A DNA stretch of 64,000 bases from the NCBI RefSeq assembly GCF_020535545.1, contig NZ_CP084754.1, positions 124,001-188,000 on the forward strand. Reading direction: 5' to 3'. Each line of letters begins with the position of its first letter. Positions within the stretch are counted from its first letter, which is position 1. Both the position numbers and the translations under genes were made by a program. Below the pieces are notes generated by a model. It ran no database searches, had not been told where the DNA came from, and saw only the letters and a list, made by a program, of their open reading frames with translations. Below, piece after piece: positions 53,082 to 62,295 of the stretch. This stretch comes from Roseateles sp. XES5. Its GTDB lineage: Bacteria > Pseudomonadota > Alphaproteobacteria > Rhizobiales > Rhizobiaceae.

Positions 53082-54707
53082 GTGTTCTTTTTTGCGGGCT
53101 TCGTTCTGGACACCGACCGCGCCGAATTGCGCGGCGCAGACGGTTCCGTGACGCGTTTGCGCCCCAAGACCCTCGAACTCCTCCGGCTTCTGGTGACCAA
53201 CAGCCACCGCGTCCTCGGCAAGGAAGAGCTTATGGAGGCCATCTGGCCCGGCATCCATGTCGGCGAGGACAGCCTTTTCCAATGCATCCGCGAAATCCGC
53301 GCCGCGCTGGGCGACAACAAACGGCAGATGGTGCAGGTCGTGTCCGGCCGGGGCTATCGCTTTGCCCTCGACGTCACCACCGGGCAGAGGGCCGAGGCCC
53401 CGCCGCAAGCGCCCGTCGAAAGACGGCCGCGCAAACCGCTTCTCGTCACCGGACTGGCCCTTCTCTTCCTCCTTGCCGCAGGTCTCGCCGCCTTCCTTCT
53501 CGACGGCAATCGTCTTTTCCAGCCGCCCCGGCTGGTGGTCGAATTGCTGCCGGTCGAGAACACCGATGCGGGCCCGGAGGGCGCCGACCTCGTGCGCGGC
53601 CTCACCTCGGAACTCGTCAACGGCTTTTCCGGGATCGGGGGCATCGACCTGATCCTGCCCGCTGGCAAAGCAGCACCGGAACAGCGCGGCCTTGCCACCT
53701 TGCAGGTCCAGAGCGAACTGAAGCGCGGCAGCGAGGCCTGGATCCTTCAGGCGCGCCTCATCGACGTCGCCAGCCGGGAGGTCCGGGTCGTCGCCGAAAC
53801 CACGGCGGATGCAGCCGATCCCGACCGCCAGCACCTGCTGTCCCGGCTGGCCGCCGGGATCGGCTATCCGCTGGCGGCCCGCCTGAGCATGCTTCAGGAG
53901 CCGGAACAGCGGGAGGCCGGCGCCTCCGACGTCGCCATCGGGCAGGCGGTCGCGGCGATCAACCAGACGACGCGGGAACGTTTCGGCACCGCACGGGCCA
54001 TTCTGGAAAAGTACCTCGCCAACGATCCCGGCAATGTCGACCTGCGGGTCGCGCTGGCCGGCCTTCATATGCGCGCCGTGCAGATGAGCTGGTATGCCCC
54101 GGCCGAAAGCATCGCCGCGGAGAACGATGCACGCGCGCTGCTGGAAGAGGCGCTCAAGACGCGGCCCCGCTCCCTGCCGGTGCTCGATGCCTATTGCCGT
54201 TTTCTGACGGTGAGCAACCAGTTCGCCGAAAGCCTCGTCGCCTGCGCACGCGCGCTGACCGTCAATCCCTGGGACGGCGCGGCGCTCTACAATCTCGGTC
54301 TGACGCAGGTTCAGCTCGGCCGCTTCGCCGATGCGCTCGCAACCTTCGGCAAGGCCGACCGCTATGACACGCCCGAGGTCTCGCGCTGGACCTGGCTGCT
54401 CGGAGAAGGCTGGGTCAATCTGCTGCTCGGTCGCAACGAGGAGGCTATCGCGTTCCTCAACCGCTCCATCGCCATCACGCCCGGCTCCGGCCGGTCCTAC
54501 CTGCTGCTCGCAACCGCCCATCATCGCCTCGGCCAGCGGGCGGAGGCGAAGGCGGCTTTGGCGAAGGCCATGGAATTGCGGCCCGGCGCCACGGCTCGCA
54601 ACATCGCGCTGCCGACCCGCAACGTCAGCGACACCTATCTTGCCGCCAGCAATGCGATCATCCGCAGCCTTGTCGAAGCCGGCCTGCCGACGGGCCTGCC
54701 GCGATAG
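53082..54707 (+). CDS. Membrane-anchored wHTH/TPR transcriptional regulator (CadC-like)
   Basis: A 541-residue protein starting at GTG 53082 behind GGGGAGGATC. Residues ~5-90 form an OmpR/PhoB-type winged helix (LRPKTLELLRLLVTNSHRVLGKEEL, WPGIHVGEDSLFQCIREIR, QVVSGRGYRF). A single transmembrane helix follows at ~119-143 (KPLLVTGLALLFLLAAGLAAFLL). The outside part has a conserved alpha/beta segment (VELLPVENTDAG, ADLVRGLTSELVNGFSG) and C-terminal TPR-like helices with AALYNLGLTQVQLGRFADALATF. This is the ToxR/CadC layout: DNA-binding domain on the inside, sensor outside. Target genes are unknown; the divergent TPS operon or the downstream MFS gene are candidates. Confidence 0.88.
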   Translation: MFFFAGFVLDTDRAELRGADGSVTRLRPKTLELLRLLVTNSHRVLGKEELMEAIWPGIHVGEDSLFQCIREIRAALGDNKRQMVQVVSGRGYRFALDVTTGQRAEAPPQAPVERRPRKPLLVTGLALLFLLAAGLAAFLLDGNRLFQPPRLVVELLPVENTDAGPEGADLVRGLTSELVNGFSGIGGIDLILPAGKAAPEQRGLATLQVQSELKRGSEAWILQARLIDVASREVRVVAETTADAADPDRQHLLSRLAAGIGYPLAARLSMLQEPEQREAGASDVAIGQAVAAINQTTRERFGTARAILEKYLANDPGNVDLRVALAGLHMRAVQMSWYAPAESIAAENDARALLEEALKTRPRSLPVLDAYCRFLTVSNQFAESLVACARALTVNPWDGAALYNLGLTQVQLGRFADALATFGKADRYDTPEVSRWTWLLGEGWVNLLLGRNEEAIAFLNRSIAITPGSGRSYLLLATAHHRLGQRAEAKAALAKAMELRPGATARNIALPTRNVSDTYLAASNAIIRSLVEAGLPTGLPR

Positions 54708-54724
54708 ACGGTCCGCACCTCATC

Positions 54725-54746
54725 TATTTACTTAATATGTTAAATA
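54725..54746. promoter_or_regulatory. AT-rich inverted repeat upstream of MFS gene
   Basis: TATTTA (54725-54730) and TAAATA (54741-54746) flank CTTAATATGT, itself partly symmetric (TTAATATGTTAA). This is an isolated AT-rich island in very GC-rich DNA, about 80 bp before the MFS start. It probably contains the promoter and an operator. Confidence 0.45.
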
Positions 54747-54827
54747 TGTACGCTTGAGGCGGCCGGCGCATCGGCCTGCCCGCATCAGACATTCCTTCCT
54801 TGAACGGCATCCCGAGGCCCCTATCGC

Positions 54828-55976
54828 ATGCAGCCCCGCCACTCGCTTCTGCTCGCCGCGCTGACGGTCGGCGCCTTTGCCATCGGGCTCGACGCCTATG
54901 TCGTTCTCGGGGCGCTGGAAGCCGTCATGCGCGACCTTGCCATAGCGCCGGCGACGGCCGGGTGGATCGTCTCGGCCTATGCCTTCTGCTATGCGCTCTT
55001 CGCGCCGCTGAATGCCTGGGCATTCCGCCACTGGAGCCGGCGCAACCTGCTGATCCTTTCCGCCGTCATCTTCTCCGCCGGAAATCTCCTTGCCGGCCTT
55101 GCTCCCGATCTCGCCCTGCTGATCGCCGGCCGCGTCGTCTCGGCCTTCGGAGCCGCGATGTTCACGCCGGCAGCGACCGCGCTCGCCACGGAACTGCTGC
55201 CGCCGGAGCGCAAGGGCTTCGCCCTCTCCCTCATCTTCGGCGGCATGACGGTGGCGCAGGCGGCCGGCGTCCCGCTGACCGCGTGGATCGCCGCGACGCT
55301 GGACTGGCGCTATGCCTTCTTCTTCGTGGTCGTCTTCGGCATCGTCGCCGCGCTACTGCTTACCGGGTTGCTTTCGGGTCTTCCCCGCGGCCGGATACAG
55401 CCGGTCGCGGGCGAAGGACGGCTGGTCCTTCCGGGGCCGGTCTATGGGCTTCTTGCCGTCACATTCCTCATCGTAACGGCGGAGTTCGCCGTCTATTCCT
55501 ATGTCAGCCTGCTTTTCGCCGAGACCGCCCTTCGGGGCGTGCCCGTGCTGCCCGCGGTGCTGCTCGCCTATGGGATCGGCGCGGTGCTCGGCAATGTCGC
55601 GACCGGCGTGCTCACCGACCGGGTGGGGCCTGCCCTTGTCCTCTTCATCGCCGTCGGCGTGCAGACCCTGCTCCTGGTGGCGCTCGTGCTTGTGCGGGCG
55701 CAGGCCGGCCTCGTCGTCGCCCTCGCCTTCCTGTGGGGGATCGTCAGCTACATGTATCTCGTGCCCATCCAGCACCGGCTGCTGGAGCGGGCCGCCGGCA
55801 TGGCGAACCTCGCCCTCGCCGCCAACAGCGCCCTCATCTATATCGGCATCGGCACGGGCAGCTGGATCGGCGGACGCGTGATCGAGGCGCTCGGCATCCA
55901 AGCGCTTGCCGGCACCACAGCGGTGCTGGGCGGCAGCGCGCTGCTGGCCGCCACGGTTTTCATGCGAAGACGCTAA
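54828..55976 (+). CDS. MFS transporter, DHA1-like
   Basis: A 382-residue membrane protein with 12 predicted helices. The first helix and loop (LLLAALTVGAFAIGLDAYVVLGALE) and the motif-A-like loop after TM2 (LNAWAFRHWSRRNLLILSAVIFSAGNL) are typical of drug-H+ antiporters. Motif C is seen in TM5 (GGMTVAQAAGVPLTAWIAA). Export of drugs or arabinose-like sugars occurs in this class; the substrate is undetermined. It stands alone after the wHTH regulator with a 120-bp AT-rich gap. Confidence 0.9.
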   Translation: MQPRHSLLLAALTVGAFAIGLDAYVVLGALEAVMRDLAIAPATAGWIVSAYAFCYALFAPLNAWAFRHWSRRNLLILSAVIFSAGNLLAGLAPDLALLIAGRVVSAFGAAMFTPAATALATELLPPERKGFALSLIFGGMTVAQAAGVPLTAWIAATLDWRYAFFFVVVFGIVAALLLTGLLSGLPRGRIQPVAGEGRLVLPGPVYGLLAVTFLIVTAEFAVYSYVSLLFAETALRGVPVLPAVLLAYGIGAVLGNVATGVLTDRVGPALVLFIAVGVQTLLLVALVLVRAQAGLVVALAFLWGIVSYMYLVPIQHRLLERAAGMANLALAANSALIYIGIGTGSWIGGRVIEALGIQALAGTTAVLGGSALLAATVFMRRR

Positions 55977-56114
55977 TCGCCCTCGGGCGGAAACGGCTTT
56001 GTGTCCGCCCTGCCGCCGGCAAAAGAACGTTTCGCCCGTCGCGAGAAAAATAGAATACTAAATCCATAGACAATTAGAACAAAGCGCTAAGGTTGGTCCA
56101 TCGCAACACCGGAC

Positions 56115-57749
56115 ATGACCATGACCCTTCATCGAAACCGTCTCGCCCTTCGTCTCGCCATCCTCGCCGCCGGTCTCTTCCCGGCCGTGGTTTCCGCCGC
56201 CGACGCGCCCGCCAAGGGCGGTACGCTGGTCTATCTGGAGCAGCAGGCCCACACCAACCTCTATCCGCCGGCCGGAGGCTTCTACCCGAACGGCGGCATC
56301 CTCAACCAGATTACCGACAAGCTGACCTACCAGAATCCCAAGACGCTGGAGATCGAGCCGTGGCTCGCCGAATCCTGGCAGGTCAATGCGGACGCCACCG
56401 AATATACGTTCAAGCTCCGGCCCGGCATCACCTTCTCCGACGGCACGCCGCTTGACGCCAACGCGGTCGCGAAGAATTTCGACACGTTCGGCCTCGGCAA
56501 CAAGGCGCTGAAGCAGCCGGTCTCGGAGGTGGTTAACAACTACGAGCGCAGCGAAGTCATCGATCCGCTGACAGTGAAATTCCATTTCAAGAAGCCCTCG
56601 CCGGGCTTCCTGCAGGGCACCTCGGTGATCGGCTCGGGCATCGTCTCGCTCGCGACCCTCGCCCTGCCCTTCGAACAACTCGGCGACGCGACCAGGATCG
56701 TCGGCTCCGGCCCCTTCGTCGTCTCGGCCGAGACGCTCGGCAAGACGCTCGATCTCAAGGCCCGCGAGGACTACGCCTGGGGGCCGGCGAAGCTGGAGCA
56801 CCAGGGACGCGCCTATCTCGACGAGATCAAGTACATCATCACCGGCGAGGACAGCGTGCGCATCGGCGCCCTCCTGGCCGGGCAGGCGGACTTCATCCGC
56901 CAGATCCAGGCCTATGACGAGGCGCAGGTCGAAAGCCAGGACTTCCAGCTCTATACGCCCGGCACGCGCGGCATCAACAATTCCATCGTCTTCCGTCCGG
57001 ACAATCCGCTCGTCTCCGACGTGAAGGTGCGCAAGGCCCTGTCGCTCGCCGTCAACCGCGACGAGATCATCGCCACGCTCTTCTCCAAGAGCTACCCCAA
57101 GGCGACATCGATCCTCGCCTCCACGGCCATCGGCTACGTGCCGCAGGACGACAAGCTGGCCTACGACCCGGAACAGGCCAAGGCGCTGCTCGACGAGGCG
57201 GGCTTCAAGCCCGGCGCAGACGGCATCCGCGAAAAGGACGGCCAGAAGCTGGTGCTGACCTCCTACGCCTCGCTGCCGCAGCCGCAGAGCCAGGCGGTGC
57301 TGCAGCTCATCGCCCAGCAATGGGCCGGGATCGGCGTGACACTGAACGTGCTGGCGGGCGATGCCGGCAGCAAGACCGTGGACGAACTCGACCCGCTGAA
57401 AACACCGGTCGCCGTCGCCATGGTCGGGCGCGCCGACCCCGACGTCGTCAAGAGCCAGTACTATCCGACGCTGCGCAACGTGCTGGTCCAGAAGGGCGGC
57501 ACCAGCGACAAGGTGAAGACCTTCGTCGACGAGAAACTGAACGCCATCCTCGACGAGATCGCCTCTGAGCCCGACCGGGAGAAGCGCCTGAAGGCCGTCG
57601 CAGAGGCACAGGCCCATGTGCTGGAACAGGCCTATGCGGTGCCGATCTTCGAGGAGCCGCAGGCCTTCGCCGGCGCCCACTACGTCAAGGGCGTCGCCTT
57701 CGAGGCGGTCGGCCGTCCCGCCTTCTACAGCACCTGGCTCGACAAGTGA
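56115..57749 (+). CDS. Family-5 substrate-binding protein, KPN_01854-type
   Basis: A 544-residue periplasmic protein with signal peptide (RLALRLAILAAGLFPAVVSA). Mature features are GGTLVYLEQQAHTNLYPPAGGFYPNGGILNQIT near the start and FDTFGLGNKALKQPVSEVVNN, matching in my memory the KPN_01854 family of solute-binding proteins. That family is always encoded with luciferase-like monooxygenase and CMD genes, as here. The substrate is unknown. ATG 56115 or 56121 may start it. The gap upstream is AT-rich near the start (ATAGAATACTAAATCC). Confidence 0.9.
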   Translation: MTMTLHRNRLALRLAILAAGLFPAVVSAADAPAKGGTLVYLEQQAHTNLYPPAGGFYPNGGILNQITDKLTYQNPKTLEIEPWLAESWQVNADATEYTFKLRPGITFSDGTPLDANAVAKNFDTFGLGNKALKQPVSEVVNNYERSEVIDPLTVKFHFKKPSPGFLQGTSVIGSGIVSLATLALPFEQLGDATRIVGSGPFVVSAETLGKTLDLKAREDYAWGPAKLEHQGRAYLDEIKYIITGEDSVRIGALLAGQADFIRQIQAYDEAQVESQDFQLYTPGTRGINNSIVFRPDNPLVSDVKVRKALSLAVNRDEIIATLFSKSYPKATSILASTAIGYVPQDDKLAYDPEQAKALLDEAGFKPGADGIREKDGQKLVLTSYASLPQPQSQAVLQLIAQQWAGIGVTLNVLAGDAGSKTVDELDPLKTPVAVAMVGRADPDVVKSQYYPTLRNVLVQKGGTSDKVKTFVDEKLNAILDEIASEPDREKRLKAVAEAQAHVLEQAYAVPIFEEPQAFAGAHYVKGVAFEAVGRPAFYSTWLDK

Positions 57750-57801
57750 GATCGCGGGAATGGCCGGCTGGCCCGGCCGTTCCCCCTTTCGGAGAGATGC
57801 G

Positions 57802-58746
57802 ATGACACGCTACGTCACCGGCCAGATCGGACAGGCCATCCTCGTCCTGTGGGCCGCCTTCACCCTGTCCTTCATCCTGCTGCAGGCCATGCCCGGCGAT
57901 GCGGTGCTGATCAAGTTCCTCAACCCGGAATTCGGCCTCAGCGCCGATCAGGTCCGTGAGATCCGCGCCGCCTACGCGGTCGATTCCAGCCTTCCGGTGC
58001 AGTATCTCCACACGCTGGCAAACTTCCTTACCGGCGATTTCGGCTATTCCATGCAGGCCGGCGTGCCGGTCTCCGCGCAGCTCGCGACAAACCTGCCGCC
58101 GACGCTGGCGCTCGCCGCCCTCGGCTTTGCCGCCGCCACGGCGCTCGCCGTCGCCATCGCCCTCCTCTCCACGCTCGCGCCCTTCGCCTGGCTGCGCAAT
58201 CTCGTGCAGTCGCTGCCGGCGCTGCTCATTTCCGTACCGGTGTTCTGGCTGGCGATCATGCTTATCCAGATCTTCTCCTTCCGGCTGAAGCTGGTCTCGG
58301 TCATCAATCCCGGCCCGTGGGAAAGTCTCGTCCTTCCGGTCGCCACGCTCGCCGTACCCATCGCCGCGCCGCTGGCGCAGATCCTCATCCGCGCCATCGA
58401 CGATATCCGCACGCGGCCCTTCGTCGGCGTGGCGCGCGCCAAGGGGGCGAGCGAATTCCACCTCATCTGGCGGCATGTCGCCCGCAATGCGCTGCTGCCC
58501 ACCCTCACCATCGCCGGCGTGCTGTTCGGCGAACTGCTGGCGGGGGCCGTCGTCACGGAGACCGTCTTCGGCCTCAACGGTATCGGCGGCCTCACCGAAA
58601 AGGCCGTCAGCAACCAGGATCTCTCGGTGCTGCAGGCCGTCGTGGTGGTCTCGGCCGCCGCCTTCGTCACCATCAACCTTGCCGTGGACCTGGCCTTCCC
58701 CTTGCTCGATCCACGCCTCAGAACCCGGAACGGTGCCCAGTCATGA
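57802..58746 (+). CDS. Peptide-type ABC permease 1
   Basis: A 314-residue inner-membrane protein starting at ATG 57802 (GGAGAG upstream). It begins with the DppB-type helix (GQAILVLWAAFTLSFILLQAMPGDAV) and has the EAA loop (VARAKGASEFHLIWRHVARNALLPT). It follows the binding protein after 52 bp and overlaps the second permease in ATGA. Confidence 0.92.
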   Translation: MTRYVTGQIGQAILVLWAAFTLSFILLQAMPGDAVLIKFLNPEFGLSADQVREIRAAYAVDSSLPVQYLHTLANFLTGDFGYSMQAGVPVSAQLATNLPPTLALAALGFAAATALAVAIALLSTLAPFAWLRNLVQSLPALLISVPVFWLAIMLIQIFSFRLKLVSVINPGPWESLVLPVATLAVPIAAPLAQILIRAIDDIRTRPFVGVARAKGASEFHLIWRHVARNALLPTLTIAGVLFGELLAGAVVTETVFGLNGIGGLTEKAVSNQDLSVLQAVVVVSAAAFVTINLAVDLAFPLLDPRLRTRNGAQS

Positions 58747-59627
58747 CCAGCGTCGATATCTTTACCGGTCTGGCGCCCGCCGCCCGCCAGAGGGCCGCCG
58801 GCAAGGCGCGCCGCAGCCTCGCCGCCACGCTCAAGGCGTTTCCCTACGGGCTGGCGCTCGCCTGGCTCACCCTCGCCACCGTGCTGCTCTGGGCGGCCGT
58901 ACCACAACTCTTCACCGCCTACGATCCGCTGGCCGGCGCGCCCGGCGGCCAGTTGAAGGCCCCGTCCGCCGCCCATCTTCTCGGCACGGACGCGCTCGGC
59001 CGCGACCTCTTCGCCCGCATCGTCCACGGCGCGGTGCATTCGCTCTCCGGGGCGCTCGCCGCCGTCGGCGTCGGCCTCCTCGCCGGCACCGCGCTCGGCC
59101 TCGTCGCCGGGTCGGTGCGCGGGCGGGTGGATGCGGTGCTGATGCGCCTCGTCGACGTGCTGCTCTCCATTCCCACCCTGCTCCTTTCCCTCAGCATCAT
59201 CATCCTTCTCGGCTTCGGCACGCTGAACGCCGCCATCGCCGTCGGCGCGACCGCCATCGCGGGCTTCGCCCGGCTGATGCGGGCCGAGGTGGTGCGGGTG
59301 CGCAATGCCGAATTCGTCGAAGCCGCCTTCGGCAGCGGCGGCACCTTCGCCGCGGTGCTGTGGCGACATATCCTGCCCAATTCGCTGACCTCGGTCGTTG
59401 CCTATACGGCCGTGCAGTTCGGCTGGGCGATCCTGCAGATCTCGACGCTCGGCTTCCTCGGCTACGGCGCCCCGCCGCCAACGCCGGAATGGGGCCTGCT
59501 CATTGCCGAGGGCCGCAACTATCTCGCCACCGCCTGGTGGCTCACCGCCGCCCCGGGCCTCGTCGTCGTCGCCGTGGTGCTTGCGGCCAACCGCATCAGC
59601 CGCTCGATCGGAAGGAAGGCGCGATGA
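58743..59627 (+). CDS. Peptide-type ABC permease 2
   Basis: A 294-residue inner-membrane protein from ATG 58743. DppC-type features include HLLGTDALGRDLFARIVHGAVHSLSG and an EAA-like loop (EVVRVRNAEFVEAAFGSGGTFAAVLWRHILPN). The stop overlaps the ATPase start by 4 bp. A long N-terminal cytoplasmic part (residues 1-30, RQRAAGKARRSLAATLKAF) is basic. Confidence 0.92.
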   Translation: MTSVDIFTGLAPAARQRAAGKARRSLAATLKAFPYGLALAWLTLATVLLWAAVPQLFTAYDPLAGAPGGQLKAPSAAHLLGTDALGRDLFARIVHGAVHSLSGALAAVGVGLLAGTALGLVAGSVRGRVDAVLMRLVDVLLSIPTLLLSLSIIILLGFGTLNAAIAVGATAIAGFARLMRAEVVRVRNAEFVEAAFGSGGTFAAVLWRHILPNSLTSVVAYTAVQFGWAILQISTLGFLGYGAPPPTPEWGLLIAEGRNYLATAWWLTAAPGLVVVAVVLAANRISRSIGRKAR

Positions 59628-61246
59628 CCCCGGTTCTCGACATCCGCGACCTCCACGTCTCCTACAGCCAGGGCGATGCCCGGACCACCGTCGTGCACGG
59701 CGTCTCCTTCTCCATCGCGCCCGGCGAGGTCGTGGCGCTGGTCGGGGAAAGCGGCTCGGGCAAGACCTCCACCGCGCAGGCCGTCATCGGCCTGCTGCCG
59801 GAGAACGGCCGGCTGGAGTCCGGCGCGATCCTGCTCAACGGAGAAGATATTTCCCGCTGGAACGCCAGGCGCCTGCGCAGCATCCGCGGCGCGGTCGTCA
59901 GCCTCATCCCGCAGGACCCCGGCAACTCGCTCAACCCCGTGCTGACGGTCGGCGCGCAGGTGCGCGAAATCCTCGAACTGCACGGCCGGCTCGACCGGCG
60001 GGAGGCGGACCGCCAGGTGATCGAACTTCTCGGCCATGTCGGCCTGTCCGATCCGGCGCTACGAGCAAAGCAATACCCGCATGAACTGTCGGGTGGCATG
60101 AAGCAGCGCGTGCTGATCGCCATCGCCATTGCCCTGAAGCCCGCCCTCATCATCGCCGACGAGCCGACCTCCGCGCTCGACGTCACCGTGCAGCGCCGTA
60201 TCCTCGACCTGATCGACGACCTGCGCCGCGAACACGGTACCGCCCTCCTCTTCGTCACCCACGATCTCGGCGTCGCCGCCGACCGCTCCGACCGCATCGT
60301 CGTGCTGCAGGGCGGGCGCATCCAGGAACAGGGTGAGACCGCCGCCGTGCTCGCCGCACCGGCCAGCGCCTATACGCGCAAGCTGCTCTCCGACGCCCCC
60401 TCCCTTACCCGCGCCGCATCGCGGCCGCCGGTGGGAGACGGCCGGCCGGTGGCCGTCGCCGTCCAGAACCTCGTGCAGGATTTCGACCTGCCGGGCGGGC
60501 GGAAATTCCGCGCCGTCGACGACGTCTCCTTCACCGTCGCACGTGGCACCACCCATGCCGTGGTCGGCGAATCCGGTTCCGGCAAGACGACGACGATCCG
60601 CGCCATCGCCGGTTTCCAGAAGCCGACGGGCGGCCAGACCCTTGTCGGCGGCCTGAACGCCGGCAACCTGAAGGCCGAAACCCTTCGCCAGTTCCGCCGC
60701 AAGGTCCAGCTCGTCTATCAGAACCCCTGGGGCTCGCTCGATCCACGTCAGACGGTTCAGGCGATCGTCGAGGAGCCGCTGCTCAACTTCGAGCCGCTCG
60801 GCCGGAACGAACGCGCCGCGCGCGTTGCCGCGATCATCGAACGCGTCGGCCTGCCGGCAAGCGTGCTCTCCCGTCTGCCGCATGCGCTTTCCGGCGGCCA
60901 GCGGCAGCGCGTCGCCATCGCCCGCGCACTGGTGCTGGAACCCGAGGTCGTGGTGCTGGACGAGGCGGTCTCGGCGCTCGATGTCACCGTGCAGGCGCAG
61001 ATCCTCGATCTTCTGGCCGAATTGCAGCGTGATCTCGGCCTGACCTATGTCTTCGTCTCGCACGACCTGGCCGTGGTGCGCCAGATCGCCGACACCGTCT
61101 CCGTGCTGCAGAACGGGAGACAGGTCGATTACGGCCCGGTCGAGGCCGTCTTCGCCAATCCCGCCAGCGCCTATACGCGCGAACTCATCGCCGCCATTCC
61201 CGGCAGCAAACTTCCGCAAGCCCTTTCAACCGGACTGACCCCATGA
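59624..61246 (+). CDS. Fused two-domain ABC ATPase (DppD-DppF type)
   Basis: A 540-residue protein with two complete nucleotide-binding domains in one chain. Domain 1: Walker A GESGSGKTSTAQAV, signature LSGGMKQRVLIAIAI, Walker B LIIADEPTSALD, H loop VTHDLGV. Domain 2: Walker A GESGSGKTTTIRAI, signature LSGGQRQRVAIARAL, Walker B VVVLDEAVSALDVT, H loop VSHDLAV. The Pro of the DEP motif is Ala in domain 2. It energises the two permeases. ATG 59624 follows GAAGGAAGG, and the stop overlaps the monooxygenase start. Confidence 0.93.
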   Translation: MTPVLDIRDLHVSYSQGDARTTVVHGVSFSIAPGEVVALVGESGSGKTSTAQAVIGLLPENGRLESGAILLNGEDISRWNARRLRSIRGAVVSLIPQDPGNSLNPVLTVGAQVREILELHGRLDRREADRQVIELLGHVGLSDPALRAKQYPHELSGGMKQRVLIAIAIALKPALIIADEPTSALDVTVQRRILDLIDDLRREHGTALLFVTHDLGVAADRSDRIVVLQGGRIQEQGETAAVLAAPASAYTRKLLSDAPSLTRAASRPPVGDGRPVAVAVQNLVQDFDLPGGRKFRAVDDVSFTVARGTTHAVVGESGSGKTTTIRAIAGFQKPTGGQTLVGGLNAGNLKAETLRQFRRKVQLVYQNPWGSLDPRQTVQAIVEEPLLNFEPLGRNERAARVAAIIERVGLPASVLSRLPHALSGGQRQRVAIARALVLEPEVVVLDEAVSALDVTVQAQILDLLAELQRDLGLTYVFVSHDLAVVRQIADTVSVLQNGRQVDYGPVEAVFANPASAYTRELIAAIPGSKLPQALSTGLTP

Positions 61247-62280
61247 CCAGAACCAACACTCCCAAGAGACTGGGCTTCTTCACCCGTCTGCTCGACGACG
61301 CACCTGCCGGCGAGCGGTATCGCCTGGCGGCCGAGCAGATCGCTCACGCCGAGCAGAACGGCTTCGACAGCGCCTGGATCGCCCAGCACCATTTCCATGC
61401 CGATGAAGGCGGCCTGCCCGCGCCCGCCGTCTTCCTCGCCCATGTCGCGGCGCAGACATCCACCATCCGGCTCGGCACCGGCGTCATCACCCTGCCGATG
61501 GAGAACGCACTGCGCGTCGCCGAGGATACGGCCGTGCTCGATCTCCTTTCCGGCGGGCGGCTGGAGATCGGTTTCGGCACCGGCGGCACGCGGGAATCCT
61601 TCGAGGCCTTCGGCATCTCATCGGAAAGGCGCGGCGAGGTCTATGCCGAAAACCTCGGCATCATCAGGGACGCCTGGACCGGAAAGCCGCTCAAGGGCGG
61701 CAACAGGCTCTACCCGCAGGCCCCGCATCTCGTCGACCGGCTGTGGCTCGCCACCTTCTCGGCCGGCGGCGCGCGGCTTGCCGGCCTTTCCGGCGACGGG
61801 CTGATGCTCTCGCGCACCCAGCCGCGCCCGGCCGAAACGCCGGACGCAACGCTCGACGACATCCAGAACCCGATCATCGACGCCTATCTCGCGGCTCTGC
61901 CCGAGGGACGCGCGCCGCGCATCCTCGGTTCGCGGAGCCTCTTCGTCGCCGACGATCGCAAGCGGGCGCTGGCGCTGGCCGAAACGGGCCTGCGGCGCAT
62001 CGCGGACCGCTTCGTGGAACTCGGCCACCGCATTCCCGGCAACACGGTCGAAGACCTGATCAAGGGGCTCGACAGCCATGTCGGCACGCCGGACGACGTC
62101 ATCGCCTCGCTCAAGGCCGATACCACGCTCGCCCGCGCCACCGATATCGTCTTCCAGGTCCACTCCATCGATCCGCCGCACGCGGATATCCTCCGCTCCA
62201 TCGAACTGATCGCCGCCGAGGTCGCCCCCGCCCTCGGCTGGCGTGGGCCGTCGAAACCGCAGCTCGTCGCTGCGCAGTAA
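61243..62280 (+). CDS. Luciferase-like FMN-dependent monooxygenase, KPN_01858-type
   Basis: A 345-residue TIM-barrel flavoprotein of the LLM class. It starts at ATG 61243, overlapping the ATPase stop. Features include GFDSAWIAQHHFHADEGGLPAPAVFLAHVA, IRLGTGVITLPMENALRVAEDTAVLD and LEIGFGTGGTRESFEAFG, typical F420/FMN-binding luciferase strands. The reduced flavin would come from a separate reductase not encoded here. Within this conserved cluster it presumably oxidises the imported compound; what that is I cannot tell. Confidence 0.92.
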   Translation: MTRTNTPKRLGFFTRLLDDAPAGERYRLAAEQIAHAEQNGFDSAWIAQHHFHADEGGLPAPAVFLAHVAAQTSTIRLGTGVITLPMENALRVAEDTAVLDLLSGGRLEIGFGTGGTRESFEAFGISSERRGEVYAENLGIIRDAWTGKPLKGGNRLYPQAPHLVDRLWLATFSAGGARLAGLSGDGLMLSRTQPRPAETPDATLDDIQNPIIDAYLAALPEGRAPRILGSRSLFVADDRKRALALAETGLRRIADRFVELGHRIPGNTVEDLIKGLDSHVGTPDDVIASLKADTTLARATDIVFQVHSIDPPHADILRSIELIAAEVAPALGWRGPSKPQLVAAQ

Positions 62281-62295
62281 CCAAGAGAGACTTCC

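Noticed and set aside
52866..54524. Upstream extension of the unknown TPS-operon protein to 878 residues
   Set aside because: The added part lies antisense to the wHTH-TPR regulator and has no recognisable domain.
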